This document shows, piece after piece, positions 1 through 8,951 of a stretch of DNA of 64,000 nt. This DNA is from Bacillota bacterium (lineage in GTDB: Bacteria > Bacillota > Sulfobacillia > Sulfobacillales > Sulfobacillaceae), in assembly GCA_021821465.1 (NCBI GenBank), contig JAKACM010000006.1, positions 1-64,000 of the forward strand, in the 5' to 3' direction. Below the pieces are notes generated by a model. That model was given only the letters and a program-made list of their open reading frames with translations, was not told the DNA's origin and ran no database searches. The position numbers and the translations under genes are program-made. The number at the start of each line of letters is the position of its first letter. Position 1 is the first letter of the stretch.

Positions 1-574
1 GAAAACCATCATGCTGTGGGTTTTATGGATGGCAATGAATTTTGCCTACTACGGGATGTTTTTGTGGTTGCCGTCGGTACTGGTCACACATGGTTATTCG
101 TTGGTCAATTCGCTGAAGTATACCTTGATTGTAACCATCGTCCAATTGCCCGGCTATTTTTCGGCAGGTTTTTTGGTTGACCGAATTGGGCGAAAGCCTG
201 TGCTTGTGGGCTATATTGTCTTGTCTGCTGCTTTTGCCTATCTGTTTGGCCATGCTCATGGGGTTGAGCAAATCTTGCTATACGGATCTGCCCTCTCGTT
301 CTTCAATTTGGGAGCTTGGGGCGTGACTTATGCCTATACAGTGGAGCAATATCCCACCATAAACCGCGGTACGGGTGCGGGATGGGCTATGGGTATCGGT
401 CGCGTTGGCGGGATTGTCGGCCCAACGATAGTCGGTCTGATGCTGGCTATGAAATTTGGACTTGGGGAGATTTTCGGGGTTTTCACTGCCGCTTTGTTGA
501 TTGCTGCCATAACTGTTGTCATTTTAGGCAAAGAAACCCGAGGCAAGGCACTCGAATACGTAAACGGCGACTGA
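1..574 (+). CDS. MFS transporter, C-terminal part (gene enters from the left edge)
   Basis: The reading frame is open to the left edge, so the ATG at 11 is internal and only about 190 C-terminal residues are visible. They form roughly six hydrophobic helices. The loop GFLVDRIGRKPVLVG (residues 54-68 from the ATG at 11) is the classic MFS signature loop, and ETRGKALE near the end resembles the PETKGxxLE tail of sugar and aromatic-acid transporters. This is most likely a proton-coupled metabolite permease of the inner membrane. The substrate cannot be read from the sequence. No clear terminator follows before the secG promoter. Confidence 0.85.
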   Translation, partial: KTIMLWVLWMAMNFAYYGMFLWLPSVLVTHGYSLVNSLKYTLIVTIVQLPGYFSAGFLVDRIGRKPVLVGYIVLSAAFAYLFGHAHGVEQILLYGSALSFFNLGAWGVTYAYTVEQYPTINRGTGAGWAMGIGRVGGIVGPTIVGLMLAMKFGLGEIFGVFTAALLIAAITVVILGKETRGKALEYVNGD

Positions 575-666
575 TAACGAGAGGTCAAGGGCCGTCTTGT
601 CGGTCGGAAGGAAGAGTCGGATCAAAGGACTTCATCTTTGCCAGCATAGCCTCGGTTCGTGATATC

Positions 667-694
667 TTTTGTCCCGAGACAATTATGATATAAT
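667..694 (+). promoter_or_regulatory. Promoter for secG-rnr (extended -10)
   Basis: TATAAT at 689-694 is preceded by TGA at 686-688, giving an extended -10. The -35 region (TTTTGT, 667-672) is weak, as is common with extended -10 promoters. The expected transcript start is near 701, about 47 bases before the chosen secG start. Confidence 0.6.
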
Positions 695-747
695 AGAGTG
701 ACTTATAAAGCGGGCCCTACTTGCGCATAATGAGGAAGGATGTTCCA

Positions 748-981
748 GTGATTACGCTATTAGCGATTTTGGAAGTCTTGTTGTCGGCAGCGGTTATTGC
801 TTCGATTATTTTACAGACGGGTTACAGTGCGGGCATTTCCGGCGCCTTTGGGGGCGGTAGCGGACCCTCCGGCTACTCAGGCAAGAAGCAGGGAGTGGAT
901 CAGCTTCTGGAGAAGGCTGCACTGTATTTGGCTATCGCATTGGCCATCGTCACTCTGTTAATGGTGCATTATTGGCGGTAG
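748..981 (+). CDS. secG: Protein-export membrane protein SecG
   Basis: SecG is the small non-essential subunit of the SecYEG translocon. The 77-residue product has the expected layout: an N-terminal hydrophobic helix (about 2-22), a Gly/Ser-rich cytoplasmic loop containing GISGAFGGGSGPSG, and a second helix near the C-terminus. GTG at 748 is chosen because AGGAAGGA at 733-740 sits 7 bases upstream; the in-frame TTG at 721 has no such site. secG followed by rnr is a widespread Firmicute order that often continues into smpB, which is here displaced about 2.2 kb downstream by a minus-strand gene and a long gap. Confidence 0.9.
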   Translation: MITLLAILEVLLSAAVIASIILQTGYSAGISGAFGGGSGPSGYSGKKQGVDQLLEKAALYLAIALAIVTLLMVHYWR

Positions 982-1012
982 TGCGTGAATACCATTACGA
1001 CCTTATATGCTT

Positions 1013-1049
1013 AGAACCTCTGGAGGGGCGTTAGCCGTGCAGAGGTTCT
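1013..1049 (+). other. Perfect 10-bp stem-loop in the secG-rnr spacer
   Basis: AGAACCTCTG (1013-1022) pairs perfectly with CAGAGGTTCT (1040-1049). The 17-base loop contains a smaller GGC/GCC stem. No T-run follows, so it is unlikely to be an intrinsic terminator. It could be an mRNA processing or stability element, or an rnr autoregulation site, since RNase R degrades structured RNA. The function is unproved. Confidence 0.6.
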
Positions 1050-1105
1050 CTGCATTCGGCGGCGGATAAGATTACGTCATGAGCATGGGAAGAAGGAGGT
1101 GGAAT

Positions 1106-3298
1106 ATGCCCAGAAAAAAGAAGGCCGCATCGCGCCCCGGTTTTCGTGGTGGCAATCCTCGTTCCATGCATCCATCCAAGCGAGATTCTCAGCGATTACC
1201 GGAACGGATATTTGCGATTTTGTCGGGTGGACAACCCATGTTGGAAGAACAACTGCTCAAGAAATTGAATAAAGGGAGAAATTCGGATAAGGCACTTTTC
1301 AGGATTTACATGCAATATCGTAAAGAAGGTTGGCTTCTGCGGTCCGACACGGGTCATATCAGCATCCAAATGCGCACGGGACATTTGCGTATTAATCCCC
1401 GGGGATACGGATTTGTGATGAGTCCAGATTATCCCCAGAATGATGTCTTTGTCCCGGCGCGGTGGTTTCAGGGTGCTCAGCATGATGACCAGGTTTTGAT
1501 ATGGTATCGTGAGACCTCTGACGGGTTGGAAGGGAGGGTGATGGATGTTGTTCAACGCGCAACCGTTTCTGTAACCGGACGGCTGGAACGAGGCCGGATT
1601 GGATGGCGGGTTATACCCGATGATCCCAGAAAGCCCTCTGTGGAAGTGGCGGTTCCCAAGGCGCTGAAAGTGCGGCCGGGAGACATGGTTCAGGCTGCTA
1701 TTACCGAATGGCCGTTGGACCCTAAGAGAGCTGTGAAGGGCGAACTGACGACGAATTTGGGAAATCCTTTCCGGCCGGGAGTTGACGTTTCCGTTATTGC
1801 TTTGGAGCACCATTTGCCTTTGGATTTTCCTCCTGCTGTAAAACAACTTGCGGAAAGATTGCCGCGGGCGGTGAGAGAAGAAGATCAAAAGGAACGTCTG
1901 GACTTGACCAGCGATTTGATCGTAACTATTGACGGTGCCGATGCCAAGGATCTTGACGATGCTATTTCCGTCAAACGTTTGGATTTGGGGGGATTTGAAG
2001 TCGGTGTGCACATTGCCGATGTGAGTTATTATGTTGAAGAGAATTCCCCTCTGGACTTGGAAGCCATGGAACGGGGCACAAGCGTGTATCTTGTGGACCG
2101 GGTGATTCCCATGCTACCCGAACGCCTCTCCAACGGGATTGCCAGTTTAAACCCAGGGGTAGCCCGGTTGGCGGTTTCGGTCTTGATTACGCTGGATCGA
2201 ACAGCGGAGATTGAACATGTTGAATTTCACCGTTCGGTAATTCGGTCAAAGTTTCGGCTTACATATGAAGGTGTCAATGCCGTGTTGAACGGACAACAGG
2301 ATGATTTGCATCAATTGAAACCGTTGTTGGAAACGGCTTTGGCCGTCCGAAACATGTTACGGGCGAAGAGAATGGACAGAGGCGCTATCGATTTTGATAT
2401 TCCGGAATCTAAAGTGATTCTTGACAGCAACGGGTTTGCAGTGGACGTGGTGCTACGACAACGGGGAGTTGCGGAAAGTATTATCGAAGAACTCATGCTT
2501 TTGGCCAATGAAGTGGTCGCACGAGAAATGATTGAAAAAAACCTTCCGGGACTTTTTCGCATACATGAATCCCCAGGCGAACGATTAGAACAATTTCGCG
2601 AGATGATCGGAGTACTCGGCTACCGTTTACCGGAAGCATTGAAACCCAAACATTTGCAGGATCTGATCACTCGTGTACAGGGGTTATCGGAAGAACGGGT
2701 CGTTAACACCGCTCTATTGCGCGCCATGAAACAAGCACGCTACCATAGTGAAAACATCGGGCATTTTGGATTGGCTGCTGATGAGTACACTCACTTTACC
2801 TCGCCGATCCGGCGCTACCCGGATCTTTGGGTGCACCGGGTACTCACATCATATTTGGAAGGAAAAGCAGACGATCAGGCACTAAACAGATGGCGATCGA
2901 AGGTGAGTATGGTGGGAGAATCGGCATCGCAACGGGAGCGAGAAGCTATGGATGCGGAACGCGACTCGGTTGCTTTAAAGGAGGCGCAATTTATGGCGGA
3001 CAAACTGGGAGAACAGTATGAGGCCGTCATTTCCGGCGTCACCAATTTTGGCCTCTTTGTCGAATTGCCTAACTTAATAGAAGGACTGGTGCGATTAGAA
3101 GATTTGCCTTCGGATTACTGGATTTTCGATCCCTTGCATTATCGACTTAAGGGCCAGCGTACGGGCCGTGAATACCAATTGGGTCATACGGTTCAAGTTG
3201 AAGTAATACGAGTCGATGTGGCTTTAAAACGCATCGATTTTCGCTTGATCCAAGAACATCCCAGCCGTGTCCAGACCAGGCGAAGACAACGCGTTTAG
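1106..3298 (+). CDS. rnr: Ribonuclease R (3'-5' exoribonuclease)
   Basis: RNase R is the processive 3'-5' exonuclease that degrades structured RNA and works with tmRNA-SmpB on faulty mRNA. The product is 730 residues, normal for the family: a basic N-terminus (MPRKKKAASRPG), a winged-helix and cold-shock region, the RNB catalytic domain with DGADAKDLDDAISV, the Asp-rich Mg2+-binding motif, and a C-terminal S1 domain (about 625-710) ending in a basic tail. ATG 1106 is preferred because AAGGAGG at 1093-1099 lies 6 bases upstream; an upstream in-frame ATG at 1079 has no site. It is co-directional with secG and followed 11 bases later by a convergent gene. Confidence 0.96.
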   Translation: MPRKKKAASRPGFRGGNPRSMHPSKRDSQRLPERIFAILSGGQPMLEEQLLKKLNKGRNSDKALFRIYMQYRKEGWLLRSDTGHISIQMRTGHLRINPRGYGFVMSPDYPQNDVFVPARWFQGAQHDDQVLIWYRETSDGLEGRVMDVVQRATVSVTGRLERGRIGWRVIPDDPRKPSVEVAVPKALKVRPGDMVQAAITEWPLDPKRAVKGELTTNLGNPFRPGVDVSVIALEHHLPLDFPPAVKQLAERLPRAVREEDQKERLDLTSDLIVTIDGADAKDLDDAISVKRLDLGGFEVGVHIADVSYYVEENSPLDLEAMERGTSVYLVDRVIPMLPERLSNGIASLNPGVARLAVSVLITLDRTAEIEHVEFHRSVIRSKFRLTYEGVNAVLNGQQDDLHQLKPLLETALAVRNMLRAKRMDRGAIDFDIPESKVILDSNGFAVDVVLRQRGVAESIIEELMLLANEVVAREMIEKNLPGLFRIHESPGERLEQFREMIGVLGYRLPEALKPKHLQDLITRVQGLSEERVVNTALLRAMKQARYHSENIGHFGLAADEYTHFTSPIRRYPDLWVHRVLTSYLEGKADDQALNRWRSKVSMVGESASQREREAMDAERDSVALKEAQFMADKLGEQYEAVISGVTNFGLFVELPNLIEGLVRLEDLPSDYWIFDPLHYRLKGQRTGREYQLGHTVQVEVIRVDVALKRIDFRLIQEHPSRVQTRRRQRV

Positions 3299-3309
3299 CC
3301 TAAATTCGA

Positions 3310-4185
3310 TTAATGTCTGGCGACAAGGCTTTTGGCCTTGCGCATAGATCGGATGAGAGAACCCACTCCCACAATCAACACGGTAAAGGCTACCAAAACA
3401 AATCCAATGCCGATGGTATGTAAATTGTGAACATGGAGGGGACTGATCCAAACGATGTTTTCCAGACCCGGAAAAACTAAACTCAAGATACCGGCGAGGG
3501 AGAAAGCCATGCCCCCATAAAGCAATGTAGCGCTAGCGGTGCTTTTAGCTACGTTTTTGGCCATTGCCGGGGGGATATGAGCTTTCGCCATCCAGTGCCC
3601 GAATAACGCTCCGGCGCTCGCTTGAATGGTCATTGTGCCCAAGCCAAAAAATGCGCCGGGGACCCATCCCAGCCAAACACTATTCATGCTAGGTGCGAGA
3701 ACGGTATAGATAATGACAGCAAAAGCGCCAAAGCCCCATCCGGCTATGAACCCATGACCCATGGCCATCCAAGGTGAAATGTCCCGCATGGGCTCAAAGT
3801 CCTCGTGGTGATGGACCGTTTTCAGCCCATGAACGTGAAAAACCCGCCCCATTGAACGGATATACCATCCTGCCGCAAACATGGCGATTCCCACCGCAAT
3901 ATAGACGAGAGCATCAAGCCGGGGATTTTCCATCCACTTTGCCAAAGCCATATACGCGAGTTCGGAGACCACAGCACGCTGAACGGTAAAGGCAAAAGAA
4001 AATGATAACCCGGCCCTAAGACCACCCTGGGTTGAATAGGCGCCGATGGCGTAACTAAAAGTGATGGGCCAAGTGTGTTCATCGGGCGTGATGCCGTGAA
4101 CCATGCCCAATAGGAATGCGGTCACAACGATCGCAGTAATGGGGAGCCCGGTATGAGGATTCCATAAATTGATGGCTGTAAGCAA
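3310..4185 (-). CDS. NicO/RcnA-like membrane metal transporter
   Basis: This is a 291-residue polytopic membrane protein with about seven hydrophobic segments. HGITPDEH near residue 30 resembles the His-x4-Asp signature of nickel/cobalt permeases and exporters of the NicO/RcnA and HoxN superfamilies. A His-rich cytoplasmic stretch (VHGLKTVHHHEDFE, about residues 118-131) suggests metal binding. The start is TTG at 4185, with AGGAGGG about 8 bases upstream on the minus strand. It is convergent with rnr. Divalent metal transport is inferred from family resemblance; the direction and the ion are not determinable. Confidence 0.65.
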   Translation of the reverse strand: MLTAINLWNPHTGLPITAIVVTAFLLGMVHGITPDEHTWPITFSYAIGAYSTQGGLRAGLSFSFAFTVQRAVVSELAYMALAKWMENPRLDALVYIAVGIAMFAAGWYIRSMGRVFHVHGLKTVHHHEDFEPMRDISPWMAMGHGFIAGWGFGAFAVIIYTVLAPSMNSVWLGWVPGAFFGLGTMTIQASAGALFGHWMAKAHIPPAMAKNVAKSTASATLLYGGMAFSLAGILSLVFPGLENIVWISPLHVHNLHTIGIGFVLVAFTVLIVGVGSLIRSMRKAKSLVARH

Positions 4186-5416
4186 CAGAAAATCCCTCCT
4201 TCTTCATCCGACAGTATGGGCAAAAGCGGCGAATCGAAGTCACCATAAATTTTGGGGGCAAGAGAGTTGCAAGAAAGGTAGAAGATGAAACCTTTTTGCG
4301 TTGCCTGTCGTTAATTATGGTAGGGGTGAGTTCCATGAGACTATGGAGAGAATGGCATATCGGAAATCCCAAAAATGCCACAAGACCTTACAAGGCCCAT
4401 ATTCTGTTGAGGTTTGAGAGAACGCGCGTTCTGTGGACGGAATTCGGGTCAGCACCAATCTGGGCCGAGGGAAGAATTATCTGGAAAAAGGCATCTCCTT
4501 CGTGGCAACGTCTGCAATTCGAGGACAGCACTTGGTGGTTCGGGCAAAACGGGTTCACAGTAGCCATCGTTGGCCGCGGGCAGCGTCCTCCTACAGTGAT
4601 TACACAAGGTGAGTGGCACGGAATTCTTCCTCCGGGACGAGGATCTTGCAGCGGAGTTTTGTCCTCCGATCGGTCCTGCACAGTAAGATTTCGGGAACCG
4701 AAACCTGATCGGCATCAACGGATTGCGCGTTAATCCATCCTTTAGACTGAGGGTCTAGGTCAAGATAGCTCCGATGAAACGAAGTGGGGTTTCATGACCA
4801 TGATGATGTCGTCAGTTCGGAAGAAGTCATGGGTATGGTCTTTCTTTGTGGTGTTGTGATTTTCTTGCATTCTTATTAAGTTACGCAAAACCTTTCGGTT
4901 ATGACTTGAGTTTAAATCTTAACCGTATCAATTTTTTGGAAGTTCCCTCCTCCTCGCACAAGTGGAGCGTGTATGCCAGGTATTGGACCATGGGTAGAAT
5001 GAGGATCCTAAGCGCCAAACATACCTCCGGAAATGGTCAATGATTCGTTCGGGGGTCACCATCATGATTTTCGCGAACCCATTTGGAGAAAAACGGTTGC
5101 ATGGTTTGCTAGCCAACTCACGCAAGGTGTCCATTGCGACCCTTTAGGTGATATCAATGTCTGCGGATGCCGGGGTTTTCAAGAAAGCGGTCCCAAACGC
5201 GAATCATTCATCCGATCTCACGGCGCGGAAATGGAAGTTGTTGTGGAGTGCGGATTACGCATTTTCAAGTGTCACCGTCGGGTTTCGTGTTAACCATGTG
5301 CTCTCCCTGCAAAAAATTGTGGGATCGACAGCCTGGGGCACATTGACCAGGCAAGCTTATGTTCCGTTCTTCCGGTGGTCCGGATCGAGAAGAAGAACCT
5401 GAAAGAGAATCTTCAT
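4186..5416. other. 1.2 kb gap without convincing genes
   Basis: Overlapping short ORFs occur on both strands, none with a recognisable family. The best is a plus-strand frame listed separately at 4335-4733. No RNA gene was recognised. The right end leads into the smpB promoter. This may be decayed DNA that separated rnr from smpB-ssrA. Confidence 0.5.
4335..4733 (+). CDS. Doubtful hypothetical protein
   Basis: An open frame of about 132 codons starting at ATG 4335, with MRLWREWHIGNPK at the N-terminus. The middle (about residues 50-95) alternates hydrophobic and polar residues like beta strands, and the C-terminus is basic. There is no good ribosome-binding site, and minus-strand ORFs of similar length overlap it. 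No family was recognised. It may be a chance ORF or a decayed gene. Confidence 0.22.
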   Translation: MRLWREWHIGNPKNATRPYKAHILLRFERTRVLWTEFGSAPIWAEGRIIWKKASPSWQRLQFEDSTWWFGQNGFTVAIVGRGQRPPTVITQGEWHGILPPGRGSCSGVLSSDRSCTVRFREPKPDRHQRIAR

Positions 5417-5445
5417 TGATATTTTTCGCGAAGGGTTATATAATT
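5417..5445 (+). promoter_or_regulatory. Sigma-A-type promoter for smpB-ssrA
   Basis: TTGATA (5417-5422), 17-base spacer, TATAAT (5440-5445). The expected start is near 5452, giving a short leader before the smpB ATG at 5477. No separate promoter is evident in the 22 bases between smpB and the tmRNA, so both are probably made from this promoter. Confidence 0.75.
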
Positions 5446-5476
5446 TTAAGGCACTACGTGACGGGGGTTTGATTCT

Positions 5477-5938
5477 ATGGCGAGAAATGAACGGCCCATT
5501 GCCGAAAACAGAAAAGCTCGTCACGACTATTTTATTGATGAAGTGATTGAGGCCGGCATAGTGCTGACCGGTACTGAGGTTAAGTCGCTTAGGGCGGGTC
5601 GGGTGAACCTGCGCGACAGTTTTGCCCGGTTCGATAAGGGAGAATTGTACCTTTTTAATTGCCATATTGCGCCTTACGATTATGGTAACCGCTATAACCA
5701 CGATCCGTACCGTAACCGTAAGCTTTTGGTGCATCGGAAACAGTTGCGGGAACTGGCAGGGCGGGTAAAACAAGAGGGGATGACCCTGATCCCTGTTCGG
5801 TTGTATTTTGACCGAAAAGGACGGGCAAAGCTTGCCTTGGGTGTGGCCCGCGGGAAAAAGCACTATGATAAAAGGCAGACGATTGCGCAACGTGATGCCA
5901 ATCGGCGCATAGAACGAGCACTAAAGCAACAAGTATAG
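5477..5938 (+). CDS. smpB: SsrA-binding protein SmpB
   Basis: SmpB binds tmRNA and delivers it to stalled ribosomes for trans-translation. At 153 residues it is of normal length and matches the family throughout: RKARHDYFIDEVIEAGIVL, then GTEVKSLRAGRVNL in the OB-fold core, HIAPYDYGN, and the basic C-terminal tail with GKKHYDKRQTI that reaches into the decoding centre. ATG 5477 follows GGGGG. It lies 22 bases before its RNA partner ssrA, a tight pairing that points to co-expression. Confidence 0.97.
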   Translation: MARNERPIAENRKARHDYFIDEVIEAGIVLTGTEVKSLRAGRVNLRDSFARFDKGELYLFNCHIAPYDYGNRYNHDPYRNRKLLVHRKQLRELAGRVKQEGMTLIPVRLYFDRKGRAKLALGVARGKKHYDKRQTIAQRDANRRIERALKQQV

Positions 5939-5960
5939 ATGTGCGGATGGAATATCACCT

Positions 5961-6316
5961 GGGGGCGAACTAGATTCGACGGGGATGAACGGGGTGTTGG
6001 AACGCGAGTCGAGGTCCTGTCCCTCGTTAAACAGCAGGAAAACAATAAGTGCCAATAACACTGAAGAAAACTACGCTTTAGCTGCTTAATCCCAGCTAAC
6101 GCCTGAGTCCCGAGCTCCTACCTTCGGATTCGTGGCGTAAAAATGTAGGATACCGCAACATCTCGTCCGCGATGTTGAGGGAATACAAGGACTGGCCGTG
6201 CAGATTGCCGTGCTGTTGACGACACTGTAAGGCGAGATGAATTTCACAGCTACGCTCGTAGGGTTCCGCATGACGTATCTTCGGACGGGACGGGCAGCAC
6301 GTCCCCGCCTCCACCA
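5961..6316 (+). ncRNA. ssrA: Transfer-messenger RNA (tmRNA)
   Basis: The 5' end GGGGGCG (5961-5967) pairs with CGCCTCC just before ACCA at 6313-6316, forming the tRNA-like acceptor stem with an encoded CCA. The T-arm region near the 3' end is typical. The tag reading frame runs 6051-6089 from the resume codon GCC to TAA and encodes ANNTEENYALAA. The AA end is the degron recognised by ClpXP, whose genes lie about 5 kb downstream. The length of 356 nt is typical of one-piece tmRNA. Confidence 0.97.
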
Positions 6317-6324
6317 AGTTTTTC

Positions 6325-6352
6325 TCCCGCCAGTGGGTGGGAGTTTTTTTTA
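6325..6352 (+). terminator. Terminator after ssrA
   Basis: CTCCCGCC pairs with GGTGGGAG around a 4-base loop and is followed by a run of eight T. It closes the smpB-ssrA transcript. Confidence 0.9.
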
Positions 6353-6379
6353 GACTGTTCGACGGGAGGAGTCTGTCTC

Positions 6380-7120
6380 ATGATTCGGCGCCAGGACGGG
6401 CGAAGCAATGATGCCATTCGACCTGTAGAGTTTCAGTTGGGATTTAATGCCTGGGCAGAGGGTTCTTGCCTGATTTCGGTGGGCAATACCCGGGTTTTGG
6501 TGACGGCGACAGTGGAAGACAAAGTCCCGCCATTCGTTCGGGGAAGTGGTCAAGGATGGGTATCGGCCGAATATGGCATGCTACCCCGGGCCACCCATGA
6601 AAGAACTCTCCGAGAGGCCGCCAGAGGCCGTCAACAGGGAAGAACCGTTGAGATTCAACGACTTATCGGTCGCTCGTTGCGAGCGATTCTCAATCTGAAA
6701 TCGATAGGCGAAAAAAGCATATTGCTTGATTGTGATGTCATTCAGGCGGACGGTGGTACCCGAACCGCGGCCATTACGGCCGGTTTTATGGCTTTGATTC
6801 AAGCCTTAACCAAGATCAACAAGACTTCGCCCTTTGCCGCCAAACCTTTGAAAGACTGGATGGCTGCCATTAGTGTGGGACTTCACGACGATGAAGTGTA
6901 TTTGGATTTGAACTATCATGAAGATTCGCAAATTGGTGTCGACATGAATGTGGTAATGACGGGTCAACACCAACTGATTGAACTGCAGGGGACAGCCGAA
7001 CATGGTCTCTTTACGCGGCCTCAGTTGGATTTATTGCTGGATTTTGTGGAACCGGCTATAGATGAACTGATAGCATTGGAAAAGACGATGTTTCCTGAAG
7101 GAGCGCACTTGATTGGATAA
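6380..7120 (+). CDS. rph: Ribonuclease PH
   Basis: RNase PH is a phosphate-dependent 3' exonuclease that trims tRNA 3' ends. The 246-residue protein shows RQDGRSNDAIRPV at the N-terminus, the GSCLISVGNTRVL strand and the conserved GQGWVSAEYGMLPRAT segment. CDVIQADGGTRTAA and YLDLNYHEDSQIGVDMNVVM supply the phosphate-binding and catalytic acidic residues. It overlaps rdgB by 8 bases, a common bacterial pairing. Confidence 0.96.
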   Translation: MIRRQDGRSNDAIRPVEFQLGFNAWAEGSCLISVGNTRVLVTATVEDKVPPFVRGSGQGWVSAEYGMLPRATHERTLREAARGRQQGRTVEIQRLIGRSLRAILNLKSIGEKSILLDCDVIQADGGTRTAAITAGFMALIQALTKINKTSPFAAKPLKDWMAAISVGLHDDEVYLDLNYHEDSQIGVDMNVVMTGQHQLIELQGTAEHGLFTRPQLDLLLDFVEPAIDELIALEKTMFPEGAHLIG

Positions 7121-7712
7121 GATCAAGACGGTCATCGTTTTGGCGACGCATAACCTCGGCAAGTTAGAAGAATTTCGCCGTCTTTTTGCACCCACGGGTG
7201 TACATCTACGTCTAGATGATGTTTCGACGGAAGAAATTGTTGAGGAAACCGGAACAACTTACCGGGAAAATGCCGAGTTGAAGGCTCAAGCAGTGGCAAC
7301 AAGAACAGGACATTGGGCTTTGGCTGACGATTCAGGCTTGGAAGTCGATTGGCTGGGTGGATCACCGGGCGTTAAGTCGGCGCGTTTTGTCAGTGACGAC
7401 AACTGGGAAAACACCCGGGAAATCTTGTTGCGTCTCATTGGAACTCCATGGAGCCAAAGGACGGCTATAATGCGGGCTGTTCTGTGTTTGGCCTCACCGC
7501 ACGGCCTGGTGTTCTTCTCGGAAGGGGTAGTGGAAGGGCATATACTGACTTGGCCCAAGGGGCAGGGCGGATTTGGCGTTGACCCGATCTTTAGCATTGA
7601 TGGTGAAACGTCATTTGCCGAATGGAGTCAGGAGTTAAAGGATAACGTGTCCCACCGTGGAATGGCGGTACAAGGCATTATTCCGATTATTCAACAAGTC
7701 ATGGCACTCTAA
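7113..7712 (+). CDS. rdgB: dITP/XTP pyrophosphatase, RdgB/HAM1 family
   Basis: This enzyme hydrolyses non-canonical purine triphosphates (dITP, XTP) to monophosphates and keeps them out of nucleic acids. The 199-residue product has VLATHNLGKLEEFRRL at the N-terminus, the catalytic ALADDSGLEVDWLGGSPGV block, and the C-terminal SHRGMA motif. The start is TTG 7113, with GAAGGAG about 10 bases upstream inside the end of rph. Translational coupling with rph is likely from the 8-base overlap. Confidence 0.95.
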   Translation: MDKIKTVIVLATHNLGKLEEFRRLFAPTGVHLRLDDVSTEEIVEETGTTYRENAELKAQAVATRTGHWALADDSGLEVDWLGGSPGVKSARFVSDDNWENTREILLRLIGTPWSQRTAIMRAVLCLASPHGLVFFSEGVVEGHILTWPKGQGGFGVDPIFSIDGETSFAEWSQELKDNVSHRGMAVQGIIPIIQQVMAL

Positions 7713-8016
7713 CCAAAATGCTTCTTGTACCCTGTCCCTCCACGCGAGTTCCGGGGGTATTCGTTCTCTTCTCTACGGAAATAGTGTCTTCCGTCCTCTT
7801 TCGTGGGAGTTTGCCGACACTGCGATGTAATCGGCCAGACGACTGGAAGCATGATTGCCCACGGCACTTAATGATCGGCATATCGATTGCGCATCCAGAC
7901 AACCCGGGGAATTTGAAGGAATTCTATCTTGATGGAATGGATTGATTGAAGCATTATCTGAAATGTGAGGAATATGAGTATCGCAATTTTTTTGCAATGA
8001 CAATGCAACAGAGAAA
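7713..8016 (+). other. Intergenic region, rdgB to the next gene
   Basis: About 300 bases without a convincing ORF, RNA gene or strong terminator. It ends in the good ribosome-binding site AAAAGGAGG (8014-8022) of the following gene. Confidence 0.5.
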
Positions 8017-8028
8017 AGGAGGACGCCC

Positions 8029-8748
8029 GTGAATTTTTATGTTCTTGTCGCGTCTTTTCTTGCTTCGTCGGTAGAATTTATTGAAGCATTATCCATTGTC
8101 TTGGCCGCAGGTGTGGTTTATGGATTTCGCCCGGCTTTGCGGGGAGTGCTCTATGCTGTTATCACCTTAGCTGTTCTGGTTGCCATTTTAGGGGAAGGTA
8201 TTTTGCGCATCGTGCCTCTTAATATTCTTCAAGGCATTGTGGGTATTTTGCTGTTGCTTTTTGGGCTGAAATGGATACGCAAGGCCATTTTGCGTTATTC
8301 CGGACTGAAATCGCTACATGATGAAGAAGAATCTTACCGCAATCAGATTAATCGGCTAAGATCGAGTAACCGAGGAAGTTTCGAGGCACAAGCTACGGCC
8401 TATAACGGAGTACTGCTGGAAGGATTGGAAGTCGTGGTGATCATTTTGACCATGGGATCCGGAGCACACGCATTTGGCAGCGCGATTGTGGGAGCGGCCA
8501 TGGGACTGGTTGTGGTGTTGTCGCTTGGTGCGGCTTTACGGGCACCTTTGGCTAAAGTGCCGGAAAATACTTTGAAATTCGTGGTGGGGGTCATGCTGAC
8601 TAGTTTTGGCAGTTACTGGGCGGGTCAAGCCATGGGCATTAGATGGCCTCTGTCCGATGCGACATTACTGCTTTTGATTGCGGGTTATGTTTTGCTCAGC
8701 GCATTTTTGGTGCGGATGTTGCAAAAAGGTGGTGTGAGAGCTTCGTGA
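8029..8748 (+). CDS. COG4280-like polytopic membrane protein
   Basis: A 239-residue protein with about six or seven transmembrane segments. SSVEFIEALSIVLAAG near the N-terminus and LLEGLEVVVIILTMG in the middle form a duplicated acidic motif of ExxE/EGLE type. This is reminiscent of the REGLE motifs of FTR1-type iron permeases, but the family best fits the uncharacterised COG4280 membrane proteins. A charged cytoplasmic loop (about residues 95-125) lies between the two halves. The start is GTG 8029 behind AAAGGAGG. It overlaps the next small gene by 4 bases. Metal transport is a guess from the duplicated acidic motif. Confidence 0.65.
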   Translation: MNFYVLVASFLASSVEFIEALSIVLAAGVVYGFRPALRGVLYAVITLAVLVAILGEGILRIVPLNILQGIVGILLLLFGLKWIRKAILRYSGLKSLHDEEESYRNQINRLRSSNRGSFEAQATAYNGVLLEGLEVVVIILTMGSGAHAFGSAIVGAAMGLVVVLSLGAALRAPLAKVPENTLKFVVGVMLTSFGSYWAGQAMGIRWPLSDATLLLLIAGYVLLSAFLVRMLQKGGVRAS

Positions 8749-8951
8749 CCTTCAAACAATGGATCAAGAAAGTGTATGGACTATTTGTGGAAGACCCAGT
8801 TTTAGCGATATCGAGTCTTATTGCGTTGGCGGCCGTGTTTTTGATATCCCATGCGGGTTCGCCTCTGGTTGCAGGGTTGGTTTTGTTCATCCTCATATCC
8901 GCGTCAATCATATGGAGTGTATTGCGAGCATCAAAGATTCGAAGTCGGTAA
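8745..8951 (+). CDS. Small two-helix membrane protein
   Basis: GTG at 8745 overlaps the TGA of the upstream gene (GTGA), which indicates translational coupling. The 68-residue product starts MTFKQWIKKVYGLF and has two hydrophobic helices (about 19-33 and 38-60), then a basic tail ASKIRSR. No family was recognised. The tight coupling suggests a partner or accessory subunit of the COG4280-like protein. Confidence 0.6.
   Translation: MTFKQWIKKVYGLFVEDPVLAISSLIALAAVFLISHAGSPLVAGLVLFILISASIIWSVLRASKIRSR

Noticed and set aside
23-271. Minus-strand ORF opposite the MFS transporter
   Set aside because: Shadow of the plus-strand gene; no ribosome-binding site and no family-like sequence.
1196-2011. 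271-codon minus-strand ORF inside rnr
   Set aside because: RNase R motifs on the plus strand are certain; the antisense frame has no recognisable domain.
5033-5402. Two overlapping plus-strand ORFs before smpB
   Set aside because: No good starts, no family, and they overlap each other.
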